Under the pieces are notes generated by a model. The model had not been told where the DNA came from. It was given only the letters and a program-made list of their open reading frames with translations, and searched no databases. Shown in pieces: positions 42,778-51,045 of a DNA stretch of 64,000 nt; the stretch's first letter is position 1; each line of letters starts with the position of its first letter. Both the position numbers and the translations under genes were made by a program. The stretch lies in NCBI GenBank assembly GCA_016219005.1, contig JACRCN010000019.1, positions 1 to 64,000 of the forward strand, given 5' to 3'. This stretch comes from Deltaproteobacteria bacterium. Lineage in GTDB: Bacteria > Desulfobacterota > Desulfobacteria > Desulfobacterales > SpSt-501.

Positions 42778-43467
42778 TCATCCACTGACCCGCTCCCGCG
42801 CCAATTGGAGGTAGACCGAATCCTTGTGGTCGGAAAGGATGCGTTTAAACGCCTCTGCGCTTTTCTCCTTTTCCCCCAGCTTGGTGTAGATGTCACCCAA
42901 CTCGAAGAGCACATCGTCGAGCAGGCGCTTATCCCCGGCGGTAAGGGCCGCTTCAAAGTAGCGTGCCGCCCCCGCGTAATCCTTCAGCCCCTCCGACGCG
43001 TAGCCCAGGCTCTTTAGAATCTGGAAACGAATCATCGGCAACTCGTCGAAATGGCTCAACGTGGCTTTGTAATGCTCTGCGGCCTGGGTGAAGTCGCCGA
43101 CCTCGTAACAAATGTTGGCGTAAGCGAGCCGGGCGATGTTTCCGTTGGACCGGTTGGCGTACGAGGTGAAGATCCGCCGGAAGTCCTCGGCCACCTCCTG
43201 CACGGCCTTTGCCTGGGGCTGGTCTTTTTTGAGGCGCTCGTATTTGGCCAAGGATTCCTCGAGGAGCATGGCAGCCTGGGCCTCTTCGCGGCTGGCGTAG
43301 AACCGGTAGCCGGAAAAAAGAGCGGCAACCAGCAGCAGGCCGATCACGCCGTAGAACACCGCATCCTTGTACCGGGCGGCCAGCCCGAGCAGTCGGGATG
43401 ACCACGTCAGAACCGCGTCCGGCTCCTTCAGAAGTTCTTTCCGGGATTTCTTTTTCGCTGCCGCCAC
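42778..43467 (-). CDS. TPR-domain membrane protein (YfgM-like)
   Basis: 229 residues from a GTG at 43467, 5 bases after GGAGG; upstream codons to 43545 lie across a terminator. A basic N-terminus (AAAKKKSRKELLKEPD) precedes one membrane helix (FYGVIGLLLVAALFSGYRFY), then periplasmic TPR-like repeats (GDFTQAAEHYKATL, DYAGAARYFEAAL, EKEKSAEAFKRIL). This resembles YfgM, an ancillary SecYEG-associated protein, or a BamD-like TPR scaffold. Function is inferred only from architecture. Confidence 0.7.
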   Translation of the reverse strand: MAAAKKKSRKELLKEPDAVLTWSSRLLGLAARYKDAVFYGVIGLLLVAALFSGYRFYASREEAQAAMLLEESLAKYERLKKDQPQAKAVQEVAEDFRRIFTSYANRSNGNIARLAYANICYEVGDFTQAAEHYKATLSHFDELPMIRFQILKSLGYASEGLKDYAGAARYFEAALTAGDKRLLDDVLFELGDIYTKLGEKEKSAEAFKRILSDHKDSVYLQLARERVSG

Positions 43468-43479
43468 ATCACCCTCCTT

Positions 43480-43511
43480 AAAAAAACCAGGCGATCTCGC
43501 ACGTCGCCTGG
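43480..43511 (-). terminator. Rho-independent terminator/attenuator ahead of the TPR gene
   Basis: On the minus strand CCAGGCGA (43504-43511) pairs with TCGCCTGG (43487-43494) across a 9-base loop, followed by seven T's (43480-43486). It ends the adenosine kinase transcript and sits directly before the AAGGAGGG ribosome site of the next gene. Confidence 0.85.
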
Positions 43512-43580
43512 AGCAGTTTTTGCGTCTTCGCTCGTCACTCCGCAAACGAGGGGGCGTATTCTATAGCGCTATTTCCCGGA

Positions 43581-44582
43581 TTATTCCAGAATTTTCCGGA
43601 TGCGCCGCCACCCGGCGTCCGGAATGCTCGCCCCCACCACCTGACAGACCTCGTAGCCGCAGGCCGAGCCGAGCTCGCCGCACTTTTCGAGCGGCAAGCC
43701 CTCCACGAGGCCGTAGAGAAAACCGGAGGCCCACAGGTCGCCGGCCCCGGTGGTGTCCACGGCCGGCCGGCCGTCGCCGGCGGGCGGCACCGCGACGATC
43801 CGGCCGTCGCGGACGATCAGGCTGCCGCGCGGACCGACCTTCAGCGCGGCGATGTCGACTTCCCGGCCAAGGGCCTGGACGGCCCGCCGCGGCTCGGTTT
43901 CACCGGTGTAGGCGCGGGCCTCGTCCTCGTTGGCGATGAGGATGTCAACGAATTCCTTCACGATGTCGGCAAGAAATCCCCGCGCCTCCTGCACCACGTT
44001 GAAGCTCGCCAGATCCAGGGACACCCGGGCGCCGGCCGACTTGGCGGCGATCACGGCCTTCCGCATCAGGTCCGGGTTGAAGAGGATATAGCCCTCGATG
44101 TGCACGACCGCAGCGTTTTCGAACAAATTCTCGCCGATTTCCTCCGGCCGGGTTTCGGCCGCCGCGCCCAGAAAAGTGAACATGGATCGCTGGGCATCCG
44201 GTGTGATGATGGAGAGCACCCGGCCCGTGGCAGTCTCGGAGCGAAAAAGCCTGGGGTCGACGTTGTTGGAGCGCAGGGCATTCTCAAAAAACCGGCCCAT
44301 GGCGCCCGGCCCGCACTTGCCCACGAACCGGGCGTTGCCGCCCAGCTGGCCGATCCCCACCATCGTGTTACAGGCCGAGCCGCCGGGTACCACATGCGGG
44401 GTTCCACCGGCCCGCGACAGCGTCCGCTCGATGTGATCCCTGTCCACGTAGATCATGCCGCCCTTGACGGCCCCAGCCGCTTCGAGAAAGTCGTCGCCCG
44501 CGCGCGTGAGGATGTCCACGAGCGCCGAGCCGACCCCCACGACCAGCTTGCTTTGTTTCTTCTCTGGCAATGCAGGTGTCAT
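43581..44582 (-). CDS. PfkB family carbohydrate/nucleoside kinase (adenosine kinase-like)
   Basis: 333 residues of ribokinase fold. Near the N-terminus is a GSALVDIL opening and GGSACNTMVGIGQLGG; the catalytic anion-hole motif DTTGAGDLWASGFLYGL lies near 280 with the catalytic Asp. Bacterial relatives of this length are annotated as adenosine kinase or general sugar kinase; the substrate is not decided by sequence. First gene of a leftward run, ended by a terminator. Confidence 0.85.
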   Translation of the reverse strand: MTPALPEKKQSKLVVGVGSALVDILTRAGDDFLEAAGAVKGGMIYVDRDHIERTLSRAGGTPHVVPGGSACNTMVGIGQLGGNARFVGKCGPGAMGRFFENALRSNNVDPRLFRSETATGRVLSIITPDAQRSMFTFLGAAAETRPEEIGENLFENAAVVHIEGYILFNPDLMRKAVIAAKSAGARVSLDLASFNVVQEARGFLADIVKEFVDILIANEDEARAYTGETEPRRAVQALGREVDIAALKVGPRGSLIVRDGRIVAVPPAGDGRPAVDTTGAGDLWASGFLYGLVEGLPLEKCGELGSACGYEVCQVVGASIPDAGWRRIRKILE

Positions 44583-44621
44583 TTCCTTTTAGCTTTCAGC
44601 TTTGGTACGAACCCACTTTTG

Positions 44622-45056
44622 CTACCACACCAGCGAGTCGTGGAGCCAGCCCTTGTCGCCATCGGCATGCTCCACCTGGATCCAGCGGCCCTCGCGCTTG
44701 AGCACCTTGAACGGTACACCCTTGTCGATCTTGACCAGCACCGGCTGATCGGTGCCGGGACCGGCGCGCAACTGCACACCGTTCTGCTTGGTGATGACGC
44801 AGGCAGTCTTGTCCACCAGCGATTTATGTATCCAGCCGCTGTCGCCCTCGAAGTCCTTGAAGTGCAGCCACACCCCAGAGGCTTCGAAGACCTCGATGGG
44901 GTGATATTTTTCCACTTTCCAGAGCGTGTCAAAGTTGGGTCCGGCGCCGGAGCGCACGTTGGCGTCTTTGGCGCTCACGGCCATGCGTTCAGCCGCCTCG
45001 GCGCCACCACCGGTCGCCACTAGGAACAACACGATCATGCACAACCGCTTTATCAT
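44622..45056 (-). CDS. Exported protein with two bacterial SH3 domains
   Basis: 144 residues with a signal peptide (MIKRLCMIVLFLVATGGGA, cleavage near EAAE). Two SH3b units follow, each with the N-V-R-S/x-G-P-x-x pattern (DANVRSGAGPNFDTLWKV and GVQLRAGPGTDQPVLVKI) and a closing GWLHDSLV/GWIHKSLV. Such domains bind cell-wall peptides or other periplasmic partners. It may be co-transcribed with the phosphatase upstream (15 bases). Confidence 0.85.
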   Translation of the reverse strand: MIKRLCMIVLFLVATGGGAEAAERMAVSAKDANVRSGAGPNFDTLWKVEKYHPIEVFEASGVWLHFKDFEGDSGWIHKSLVDKTACVITKQNGVQLRAGPGTDQPVLVKIDKGVPFKVLKREGRWIQVEHADGDKGWLHDSLVW

Positions 45057-45071
45057 TCGGCGCCTCTCATC

Positions 45072-45707
45072 TCACGCCTGAAAAAAGACTTCATCGGGAA
45101 GCTGCACACAGGTCAGCATGTTGCCGTATACGGCGCCGGTGTCGATCCCGATTTTATCCGGCTCCACCAGAGGCTTCTCAAACGGCGTGTGGCCGAAGAC
45201 CACCCGTTTCTCGAACGGGTGGGGGGAGTAAATAAATTTTTCCCGGATCCAGAGCAGGTCCTCGACGGATTGCCGGTCCAATGGCACACCATGGCGCAGG
45301 CCGGCGTGCACAAAAACGAAGTGCTCGGTCTCATGGTAAAGCACCAGGGACTGGAAGAACCGCAGGTGCTCCGGCGGGATCGCGTGCGGCGCGGAGGCGC
45401 TCGCCCGCCTCAGGTAGCTGTCCAGGGTCTGCTGGCCGCCGTTGTAGAGGTAGGTCATGCGGTCTGCCCCGGAAAGATACTCTTCCAGCATGGCCTCGTG
45501 GTTGCCCTTCAGGAACACGATGCCCGGGTGCAGTGCCTGCAGCCCCACCAGATGCTCCACCACGGCGAAGGCGTCCGGACCACGGTCAATGTAATCGCCG
45601 ATGAACACGAGGCGGTCGCGCGACCAGTCAATGGGGATTTGGTCCAGCAGCGCGCGCAGCTTGTCGTAGCAGCCGTGGATGTCGCCTATGGCAAAAATTC
45701 GTCTCAT
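45072..45707 (-). CDS. PPP-family metallophosphatase (serine/threonine phosphatase-like)
   Basis: 211 residues with the metallophosphoesterase signatures GDIHG (8-12), GDYIDRG (37-43), GNHEAML (68-74), a HAGLRHG segment and GHTPF. This is the bacterial PrpA/PrpB-type PPP phosphatase, usually acting on phosphoserine/threonine/tyrosine or on small diadenosine tetraphosphate-like substrates. The window also encodes a Hanks-type kinase at 9.9-10.9 kb, but no direct link is shown. Confidence 0.9.
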   Translation of the reverse strand: MRRIFAIGDIHGCYDKLRALLDQIPIDWSRDRLVFIGDYIDRGPDAFAVVEHLVGLQALHPGIVFLKGNHEAMLEEYLSGADRMTYLYNGGQQTLDSYLRRASASAPHAIPPEHLRFFQSLVLYHETEHFVFVHAGLRHGVPLDRQSVEDLLWIREKFIYSPHPFEKRVVFGHTPFEKPLVEPDKIGIDTGAVYGNMLTCVQLPDEVFFQA

Positions 45708-45751
45708 CGGGGCATAATGGTCCTCGGCCGAATCGCCGGGCGGTTGGCGGC

Positions 45752-46432
45752 TTAGTGGTCCTCCGGTTCAACGATGATTTTCTGCGCCAGACCGCGGCCG
45801 AGGACGTAGCGCCGCATGTCGACGGATATGGCCAGTTGGCCCTGGCCGTTGTTGGTAATCACTTCGACGCGGTCCCCCGGGCGCAGGCCCATGGTCATGA
45901 GGCGCAAGCGCGATCCGGATCCGCCGCTAATTTCGCGGATCAGCAACCGCTCACCGGCCTTGGCCATGGTCAGCGGCAGTCGCCGGGAGCGCTCCTTGAT
46001 GCAATCTCCGCAGATTCCATAGATTTCCATGCGATGCTGCAGCATGTGGAAGCCGCGGGCTGCGGCGATCTGGATCTGGTACTCTTCCAGCCGATCTTCC
46101 TTGAACTCGAGAATCTTGCCGCACTTGGTGCAGATCATGTGGTCGTGGTGCTGCCCCAGGTGATGATGCTCGTAGCGGATCACTCCGTTGTCGAAACGGC
46201 TTTGGCGGGCAAAACCGTAACGGCTCAGCAGCTTGAGTGTGTCGCGGACGAAATCCGGGGCGAGGCGCACACCCTTCGCCTCTAGACAGTCGACCAGTTC
46301 ATCGGCTGTCAGATGCCGTTCGGTTGAAAGGAACACTTCCAGAACTTTGAAGCGATCCTCGAAATTTTCGACCTGCTCCCGCTTGAAAAGCTTTTTAAAC
46401 TGCTCTTTTTCCTGGACATGAATCTCACGCAT
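45752..46432 (-). CDS. Fur-FeoA fusion: iron-type regulator with C-terminal FeoA domain
   Basis: 226 residues. Residues 1-150 are a Fur family protein: winged helix with LTADELVDCLEAKGVRLAPDFV (shortened LTADELVDCL), His-rich metal site EHHHLGQHHDH (88-98) and two structural zinc pairs C101-x2-C104 and C141-x2-C144. Residues 152-222 form a FeoA SH3-like domain (LPLTMAKAGERLLI, RLRLMTMGLRPGDRV, SVDMRRYVLGRGLAQKI). In separate form FeoA assists the FeoB iron transporter and similar domains end DtxR regulators, so the fusion probably joins metal sensing with a regulatory SH3-like module. No feoB is in the window. Confidence 0.92.
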   Translation of the reverse strand: MREIHVQEKEQFKKLFKREQVENFEDRFKVLEVFLSTERHLTADELVDCLEAKGVRLAPDFVRDTLKLLSRYGFARQSRFDNGVIRYEHHHLGQHHDHMICTKCGKILEFKEDRLEEYQIQIAAARGFHMLQHRMEIYGICGDCIKERSRRLPLTMAKAGERLLIREISGGSGSRLRLMTMGLRPGDRVEVITNNGQGQLAISVDMRRYVLGRGLAQKIIVEPEDH

Positions 46433-46456
46433 CGTGCAACCGCTCCGAAGGCAGAC

Positions 46457-46702
46457 TCAGCGTGAGTGGCCGGGAATCTCCCAGGACGTGCAGAACCCGC
46501 CCGAACAGGTCCGACTCTGGGATGCAACCCCCTGTTTTGCCCCGCCGCCCGGCCCCATCGCGTAGCAGGTTTTGCTCAGAATGCGCTCCAGCTCTTCGGA
46601 GGCGCACTTCGGGCAGCGCAGTTCGACCTCGTCGCCCTTTTTCAGCATGAGCGTTTCAAAGCATGCATTACAGGCCAAACAACGGAATTCAAAAATTGGC
46701 AT
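46457..46702 (-). CDS. FmdB family zinc-ribbon protein
   Basis: 81 residues. It opens MPIFEFRCLACNACFETLM and has two CxxC pairs (CLAC and CPKC) forming a zinc ribbon, the FmdB/regulatory-type signature. The C-terminus is Gly-rich with additional cysteines (CSGGFC). Function is unknown; it may bind RNA or DNA. It lies 24 bases before the Fur-FeoA gene on the same strand, probably co-transcribed. Confidence 0.85.
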   Translation of the reverse strand: MPIFEFRCLACNACFETLMLKKGDEVELRCPKCASEELERILSKTCYAMGPGGGAKQGVASQSRTCSGGFCTSWEIPGHSR

Positions 46703-46881
46703 ACGCTCCAGCCTTCACGTTAATCGTTTGCGTAAATTTTAAATATTATCCATACCATCACGAATGTCAAGCATTCCGATGGCGCCCGCCGCCCGTGACA
46801 GCGGCCTGCGGGCGTCATATTATGTCCCAGACACCAGTTACGATTCGCGCGGGCAAGGCGGAATTTCCGGAGCCGACCGTC

Positions 46882-48054
46882 ATGCAGCCATCATCCCAAA
46901 AGATCCTCTGGATCAACCAGATATCCGAGATCGACCGCGAGGCGTGGGACGCCCTGGCGCAGCCGCTTAAGACCCCGTTCCTGGAGTGGGACTGGTTGTG
47001 GCTGATGGAGGCATCCGGCAGCGCCGCCGCCCGGACCGGCTGGATTCCCCGGCACCTGAGCGTGTGGTCGGGCAGCGAGCTGTTGGCCGCCGCCCCGCTC
47101 TACATCAAGACCCACAGCGCCGGGGAGTTCGTGTTCGATCAGGCCTGGGCGGAGGTGGCCGGCCGGCTGGGCCTGGACTATTACCCCAAGCTCGTCGGCA
47201 TGAGCCCGTTTACACCCCTGATCGGGTACCGCTTTCTGATGGCCCCCGGGGTGGATGAAACACAGCTGACCGGGCTGATGCTGGAGGAGATCGAGCGCTA
47301 TTGCCGGCGCCAGCGCCTATCCGGAGCGAGCTTCCTCTTTACCGACCCGCAGTGGGCCGAATTCATGGAGGCGCAGGGCTACACACGCTGGGTTCACCCA
47401 AGTTTTTCATGGATCAACAGTGGGTTGCGCGATTTTGACGATTACCTGTCCGGGTTCAGCGCCAATCAGCGCCGCAACATCCGCCGGGAGCGCTTGGGCC
47501 TGGAACGCCAGGGGGTCACGGTGCGGATGATTCCCGGCGATGAATTGCCGCCGCAGCACTATTCCCGCATGTATGGATTTTATGCCCGCACCAACGACAA
47601 GTTCGGGCCCTGGGGATGCAAGTATTTGACGCGGGATTTTTTCAGCGCGCTGCCCGGCCGCTTCCGGCATCGACTGCTGTTCGGTGTGGCGAGCGGCGAG
47701 GACCCGCGCGAACGTCCGCTCGGCATGTCGCTCTGCGTGACCAAGGGAGACCAACTCTACGGCCGATACTGGGGGGGGCGGGCGGATGTTGAATTCCTGC
47801 ACTTCGACGCGTGCTATTACCGGCCGATCGAATGGGCCATCTCACACGGGATCCGCCATTTCGACCCTGGCGCCGGCGGTCCGCACAAGCTGCGCCGGGG
47901 GTTCCGGGTCGTGCCCAACTCCAGCCTGCACCGTTTCGCAGACGCGCGGCTGCGGCAGGTGATGGATCGGCACATCGGCGCCATAAACCGGCTGGAGCAT
48001 CACGAAATTTCGGCGCTCAACTCGGAGCTGCCCCTTCGGCTGGCGCCGTCTTGA
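46882..48054 (+). CDS. FemAB-like/peptidogalycan N-acyltransferase (GNAT fold)
   Basis: About 390 residues from the ATG at 46882 (CCGGAG upstream); an ATG at 46822 is also possible and the frame is open to 46663. The protein resembles the family once called DUF482 ('peptidogalycan biosynthesis/recognition'): GYTRWVHPSFSWIN, FSANQRRNIRRERLGL and, near the end, HFDACYYRPIEWAISHGIRHFDPG (cut as YYRPIEWAIS). These proteins are GNAT-like acyltransferases thought to act on cell-envelope substrates. Its last 38 bases overlap the convergent DUF3568 gene. Confidence 0.78.
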   Translation: MQPSSQKILWINQISEIDREAWDALAQPLKTPFLEWDWLWLMEASGSAAARTGWIPRHLSVWSGSELLAAAPLYIKTHSAGEFVFDQAWAEVAGRLGLDYYPKLVGMSPFTPLIGYRFLMAPGVDETQLTGLMLEEIERYCRRQRLSGASFLFTDPQWAEFMEAQGYTRWVHPSFSWINSGLRDFDDYLSGFSANQRRNIRRERLGLERQGVTVRMIPGDELPPQHYSRMYGFYARTNDKFGPWGCKYLTRDFFSALPGRFRHRLLFGVASGEDPRERPLGMSLCVTKGDQLYGRYWGGRADVEFLHFDACYYRPIEWAISHGIRHFDPGAGGPHKLRRGFRVVPNSSLHRFADARLRQVMDRHIGAINRLEHHEISALNSELPLRLAPS

Positions 48055-48439
48055 GGCGCTCAGCGATGTACTCCTGGAAATTCACTGAGAAATCCTTGTT
48101 CCAGTAGCCGACGATCCCGGTCCGCACGGAAACCTCCGTCACGTCGAAGCCGATAATCTTCACCTTGATCGTCATTGGCGTGCCGTCCTTGCGCTCGGTG
48201 ACAATGGTGGTCTGAACGCCGTCGGAGCTCTGTTGCTTGACCGGCATACCCAGGTCCTGCAGGAGCTGGGTGCACACGGCCATGGCAGCGGTGTACCGGG
48301 CCGGATAGGTGCGCACCAGCTCGCCGTTGACGTAGGTGTAGGCCCCGGTCCCGGCTCCCGCCCCAACCACCAGCGCGGCACAGCCGGAGGCACACCACCA
48401 GCACACTCCCAGAATCCACGGTAAGAATTTGTGCGGCAT
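48017..48439 (-). CDS. DUF3568 family lipoprotein
   Basis: 140 residues from the ATG at 48439 (GGAG 5 bases upstream). The lipobox SGC and the following AALVVGAGAGTGAYTYVNGEL are typical for DUF3568; the rest describes a small alpha/beta domain (QLLQDLGMPVKQQSSDG and VKIIGFDVTEVSVRTG). Location is the outer or inner membrane. Function is unknown. Its 3' end overlaps the convergent acyltransferase gene. Confidence 0.85.
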   Translation of the reverse strand: MPHKFLPWILGVCWWCASGCAALVVGAGAGTGAYTYVNGELVRTYPARYTAAMAVCTQLLQDLGMPVKQQSSDGVQTTIVTERKDGTPMTIKVKIIGFDVTEVSVRTGIVGYWNKDFSVNFQEYIAERLKTAPAEGAAPS

Positions 48440-48667
48440 GGCTTCTCCACGGAACTGAATTTGGGTTTTTAAAGCTAGCGCCCAAACTATCACGCCCGAC
48501 CGGGGTGTCAAGTCGGCTCGCGGCAACCTTCGGCGTCTGCAGGGTCTGTCGCCGTGGCCGCATGCAGGTTGAATTCATTGACAATGCAATCCGTTGCGAA
48601 TAGAGTCCGACTGTTGCCCAAACCATGTTCCGCCTTCATGCGGATATCGCCGACGGAGAGAAACCAG

Positions 48668-49633
48668 ATGGAAATCGCAGAGCCCGCCCCCACTTCATCC
48701 AAGCTGCTCAAGATACTCATCGTGATCCTGCTGGTGATCCTGCTGGCCTGGCCGGTGACTTTCGGCCTGATCTGGAGCCTGAACCAAGCCTACACCGCGA
48801 TCGATCCGACCCGGTTCCCCTTCTCCGATTCCAAAGTCCAAGGCATCCTCCAGAAAACCAAGGCGGATGCTCCCGAGCCCGAGAAGGGCATCGCCCTGAG
48901 CCGGGCCATGACGGCTCGGCTGGAAGCGGAGTTCGACTCCGCCTTCGGCTGGTCGGTCAACGACCTGTGGGTGTCGCCCACGCGCTGGTTGGACAACCGC
49001 GGGAACCGGCAAAAAGGTGTCATTTTCGCCACCCGCATGCTGGTCACCTTCTTCGCCACCCACCTGGCCAAATACGGACAGGTGGACGCCGAGAACGAAT
49101 GGCTGAAAGCGGCCCGGGAAAAGCATTTCGCCTTCACCGAGGAAAGCTGGTGGCTGCCCTCCAGCGAAAGCGAATACGAAAAGGGACTCGAGCTCATCCG
49201 GAAATACGATGCCGCGCTCACCCAGGGCAAGGCGGTCTTCAACATGCGCTCCGACGACCTCTACAACCTCTTGACCTTCATCCTCAGCAACCAGTTCCTG
49301 GACCAGCCCATGGGCCTCCTGGTCCAGGCGACCGAGAGTGTGCCCTACACGGAGCTGGACGACCGCATCTACTACACCCAGGGGGTGATCCTGGTGCTGC
49401 GGGACTTCATGGGCACGCTGGTCGAAATCTACCCGGTGATCCGAAGCAAAGGCGGCGATGAAAACATCAAGATCGCCTTTCATGAAATGGAGCGGATCTG
49501 CACGTTCGACCCGCTGGTCGTTCTGAGGGGACGGCACGATTCCGTCATGGCCGATCACCGCGGCAAGATGGCAAGCTATCTCATTTCGATCCGGGAGAGG
49601 CTGAACGATGCGGCGCAGTCCATTCGACGGTAA
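48668..49633 (+). CDS. DUF2333 family membrane protein
   Basis: 321 residues from the ATG at 48668, 9 bases after GGAG. One N-terminal membrane helix (LLKILIVILLVILLAWPVTF) anchors a periplasmic domain with DSAFGWSVNDLWVSPTRWLDN and FNMRSDDLYNLLTFILSN, which match the DUF2333 family found in gamma- and deltaproteobacteria. Function is unknown; the large soluble part is likely periplasmic. Confidence 0.8.
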   Translation: MEIAEPAPTSSKLLKILIVILLVILLAWPVTFGLIWSLNQAYTAIDPTRFPFSDSKVQGILQKTKADAPEPEKGIALSRAMTARLEAEFDSAFGWSVNDLWVSPTRWLDNRGNRQKGVIFATRMLVTFFATHLAKYGQVDAENEWLKAAREKHFAFTEESWWLPSSESEYEKGLELIRKYDAALTQGKAVFNMRSDDLYNLLTFILSNQFLDQPMGLLVQATESVPYTELDDRIYYTQGVILVLRDFMGTLVEIYPVIRSKGGDENIKIAFHEMERICTFDPLVVLRGRHDSVMADHRGKMASYLISIRERLNDAAQSIRR

Positions 49634-49703
49634 CGGGGCTCAACCGGCGAGCCGTGAGGGGATGAAAGGAACGAGAGGCAACGGACGAAGGCGGCGGGTT
49701 GCC

Positions 49704-50057
49704 TCAGCAGTACCTGACGCCGACCCCGACAGAGTAATAGGACTCCTTCAGCGTCAATGCGCGGCTCCATACCACCTTGGCCCGGAACACGTCGTAATTG
49801 GGGGAGTAAGGCGATTTTTCGACCCCGATGAATATTTCCGCGCCGATTTCAGGAACGATATCCGACTCGAAGCACATCCCGTCCCGGCTGTAGTTGACCA
49901 TGCGGCCTTCAAAGTAGTTGCCGGTCAGGTAATTCTCGAACATGACTGTCGTCGTGCAGTTGCGCCGCGGGCTTTTACGTTGCTCGACAGTGGCGGTCCC
50001 TTGAGTGGCTTGCATACCAACGAGTCCCCTGGACGCTCCAACGGCGGTCAGGCTCAT
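49704..50057 (-). CDS. PilZ domain protein
   Basis: 117 residues with a PilZ domain: RKSPRR (the RxxxR c-di-GMP site, about 27-32) and NYSRDGMCFES (the D/NxSxxG site, about 55-65), followed by a beta-rich barrel and SVGVGVRYC. Both binding motifs are intact, so c-di-GMP binding is expected. It could respond to the second messenger and act on motility or type IV pili. A small TM protein candidate lies just upstream on the same strand. Confidence 0.85.
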   Translation of the reverse strand: MSLTAVGASRGLVGMQATQGTATVEQRKSPRRNCTTTVMFENYLTGNYFEGRMVNYSRDGMCFESDIVPEIGAEIFIGVEKSPYSPNYDVFRAKVVWSRALTLKESYYSVGVGVRYC

Positions 50058-50090
50058 CCGTCCTGTCTGATGTCGCCGCCGCCCGCTTTC

Positions 50091-50177
50091 TCAGAAGATC
50101 ATATAGACTTGGCAGAGAATAATCAAAGCAAGCGCGCTGATCACACCCTTTGCCATGCCGATGAGGTTATTTTCCAT
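50091..50177 (-). CDS. Candidate 28-residue single-TM membrane peptide
   Basis: Between the PilZ gene and the DMT transporter, a leftward frame of 28 codons opens with MENNLIGMAKG and continues as one hydrophobic helix (VISALALIILCQVYMIF) to a TGA. GGAG is 11 bases upstream. It precedes the PilZ start by 33 bases. No family is known to me; the hydrophobic profile and start context make it a fair small-protein candidate. The remaining 50058-50389 gap is AT-rich with no other gene. Confidence 0.4.
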   Translation of the reverse strand: MENNLIGMAKGVISALALIILCQVYMIF

Positions 50178-50389
50178 TTCTAAACAGGCTCCATCATAAT
50201 GGTTTTCCGGATACTGATAGCACAGATTGTGCCTAACTGATCAAATTCTATTCTTTCCAATGATATCAGTACGTCATATACCTTGATGCGAATTCGGTAT
50301 CTGAGCGGCACCCGTGAATTGTTAAAAAAAATCCACAGTTCGGTGGAATTTTATTCACATGGAAGCGCCTGAGAAAGGATGGTCGAAGG

Positions 50390-50827
50390 ATGAGTCTTTA
50401 CGGGTTGGTGGGGGTCGTCGCTCTGGGTGGAGTGGCAACCGCTCTCCAGGCCCATTTCATGGGCATTTTGGACAAGCGCATCGGCACGCTGGAAAGTGTT
50501 TTCATCACCTACTTCGGCGGCGGGCTTTTGATCGGGGTGATCATGCTGATCCAGCGCGGCGGACATCTCGGCTCAGGCGCGGGGGTCCCGTGGTATGCCT
50601 ACACCTCCGGGATCCTGGGGCTTGTAATCGTCGGCACGCTCGCTTATAGCGCCCCCCGCCTGGGCCTGGTCGCCGCGTTCACCGTTTTTGTCGCCGCGCA
50701 GTTTCTGATGGGTGCGTTGGTCGACCACTTCGGCTGGATGGGCGCCGAGGTGCGGCCCTTGAATCCCGCGCGCCTGGCCGGGATGGGGCTGCTATTGGCC
50801 GGAACATGGCTGATCACCCGGAATTAG
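50390..50827 (+). CDS. DMT-superfamily YdcZ-like membrane protein
   Basis: 145 residues and four to five membrane helices, length and pattern of the DMT_YdcZ (DUF606) family: MSLYGLVGVVALGGVATALQ at the start, the Gly-rich ITYFGGGLLIGVIML in the middle and SAPRLGLVAAFTVFVAAQF after the centre. Such small DMT proteins often dimerise as half-transporters for metabolites or drugs. GAAAGGA precedes the ATG. Confidence 0.82.
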   Translation: MSLYGLVGVVALGGVATALQAHFMGILDKRIGTLESVFITYFGGGLLIGVIMLIQRGGHLGSGAGVPWYAYTSGILGLVIVGTLAYSAPRLGLVAAFTVFVAAQFLMGALVDHFGWMGAEVRPLNPARLAGMGLLLAGTWLITRN

Positions 50828-50979
50828 CGCTGACGTGCACGCTTTAGGAGGCATCGATAGTCGCTGGATGGTTCCGATGGCGGCCGCCGCCATCGCCGGT
50901 TGCGCCAGCGCGTCATCGCAGCCTGCGGCAGTTTCAAAGCCGCACCCGGCGACGGCGGTGGATGGCAGGTGCCAGGCGA

Positions 50980-51008
50980 TTGCCAAAGCCCTCCGCGGGA
51001 CCTATATT
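50980..51008 (+). promoter_or_regulatory. Candidate promoter for the exported OB-fold-like protein
   Basis: TTGCCA (50980-50985) and TATATT (51003-51008) are exactly 17 bases apart, 38 bases ahead of the ATG at 51046. Confidence 0.55.
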
Positions 51009-51045
51009 ATCAGCCATTCAATCCTGCAGCAGAAAGGGGAAACGT

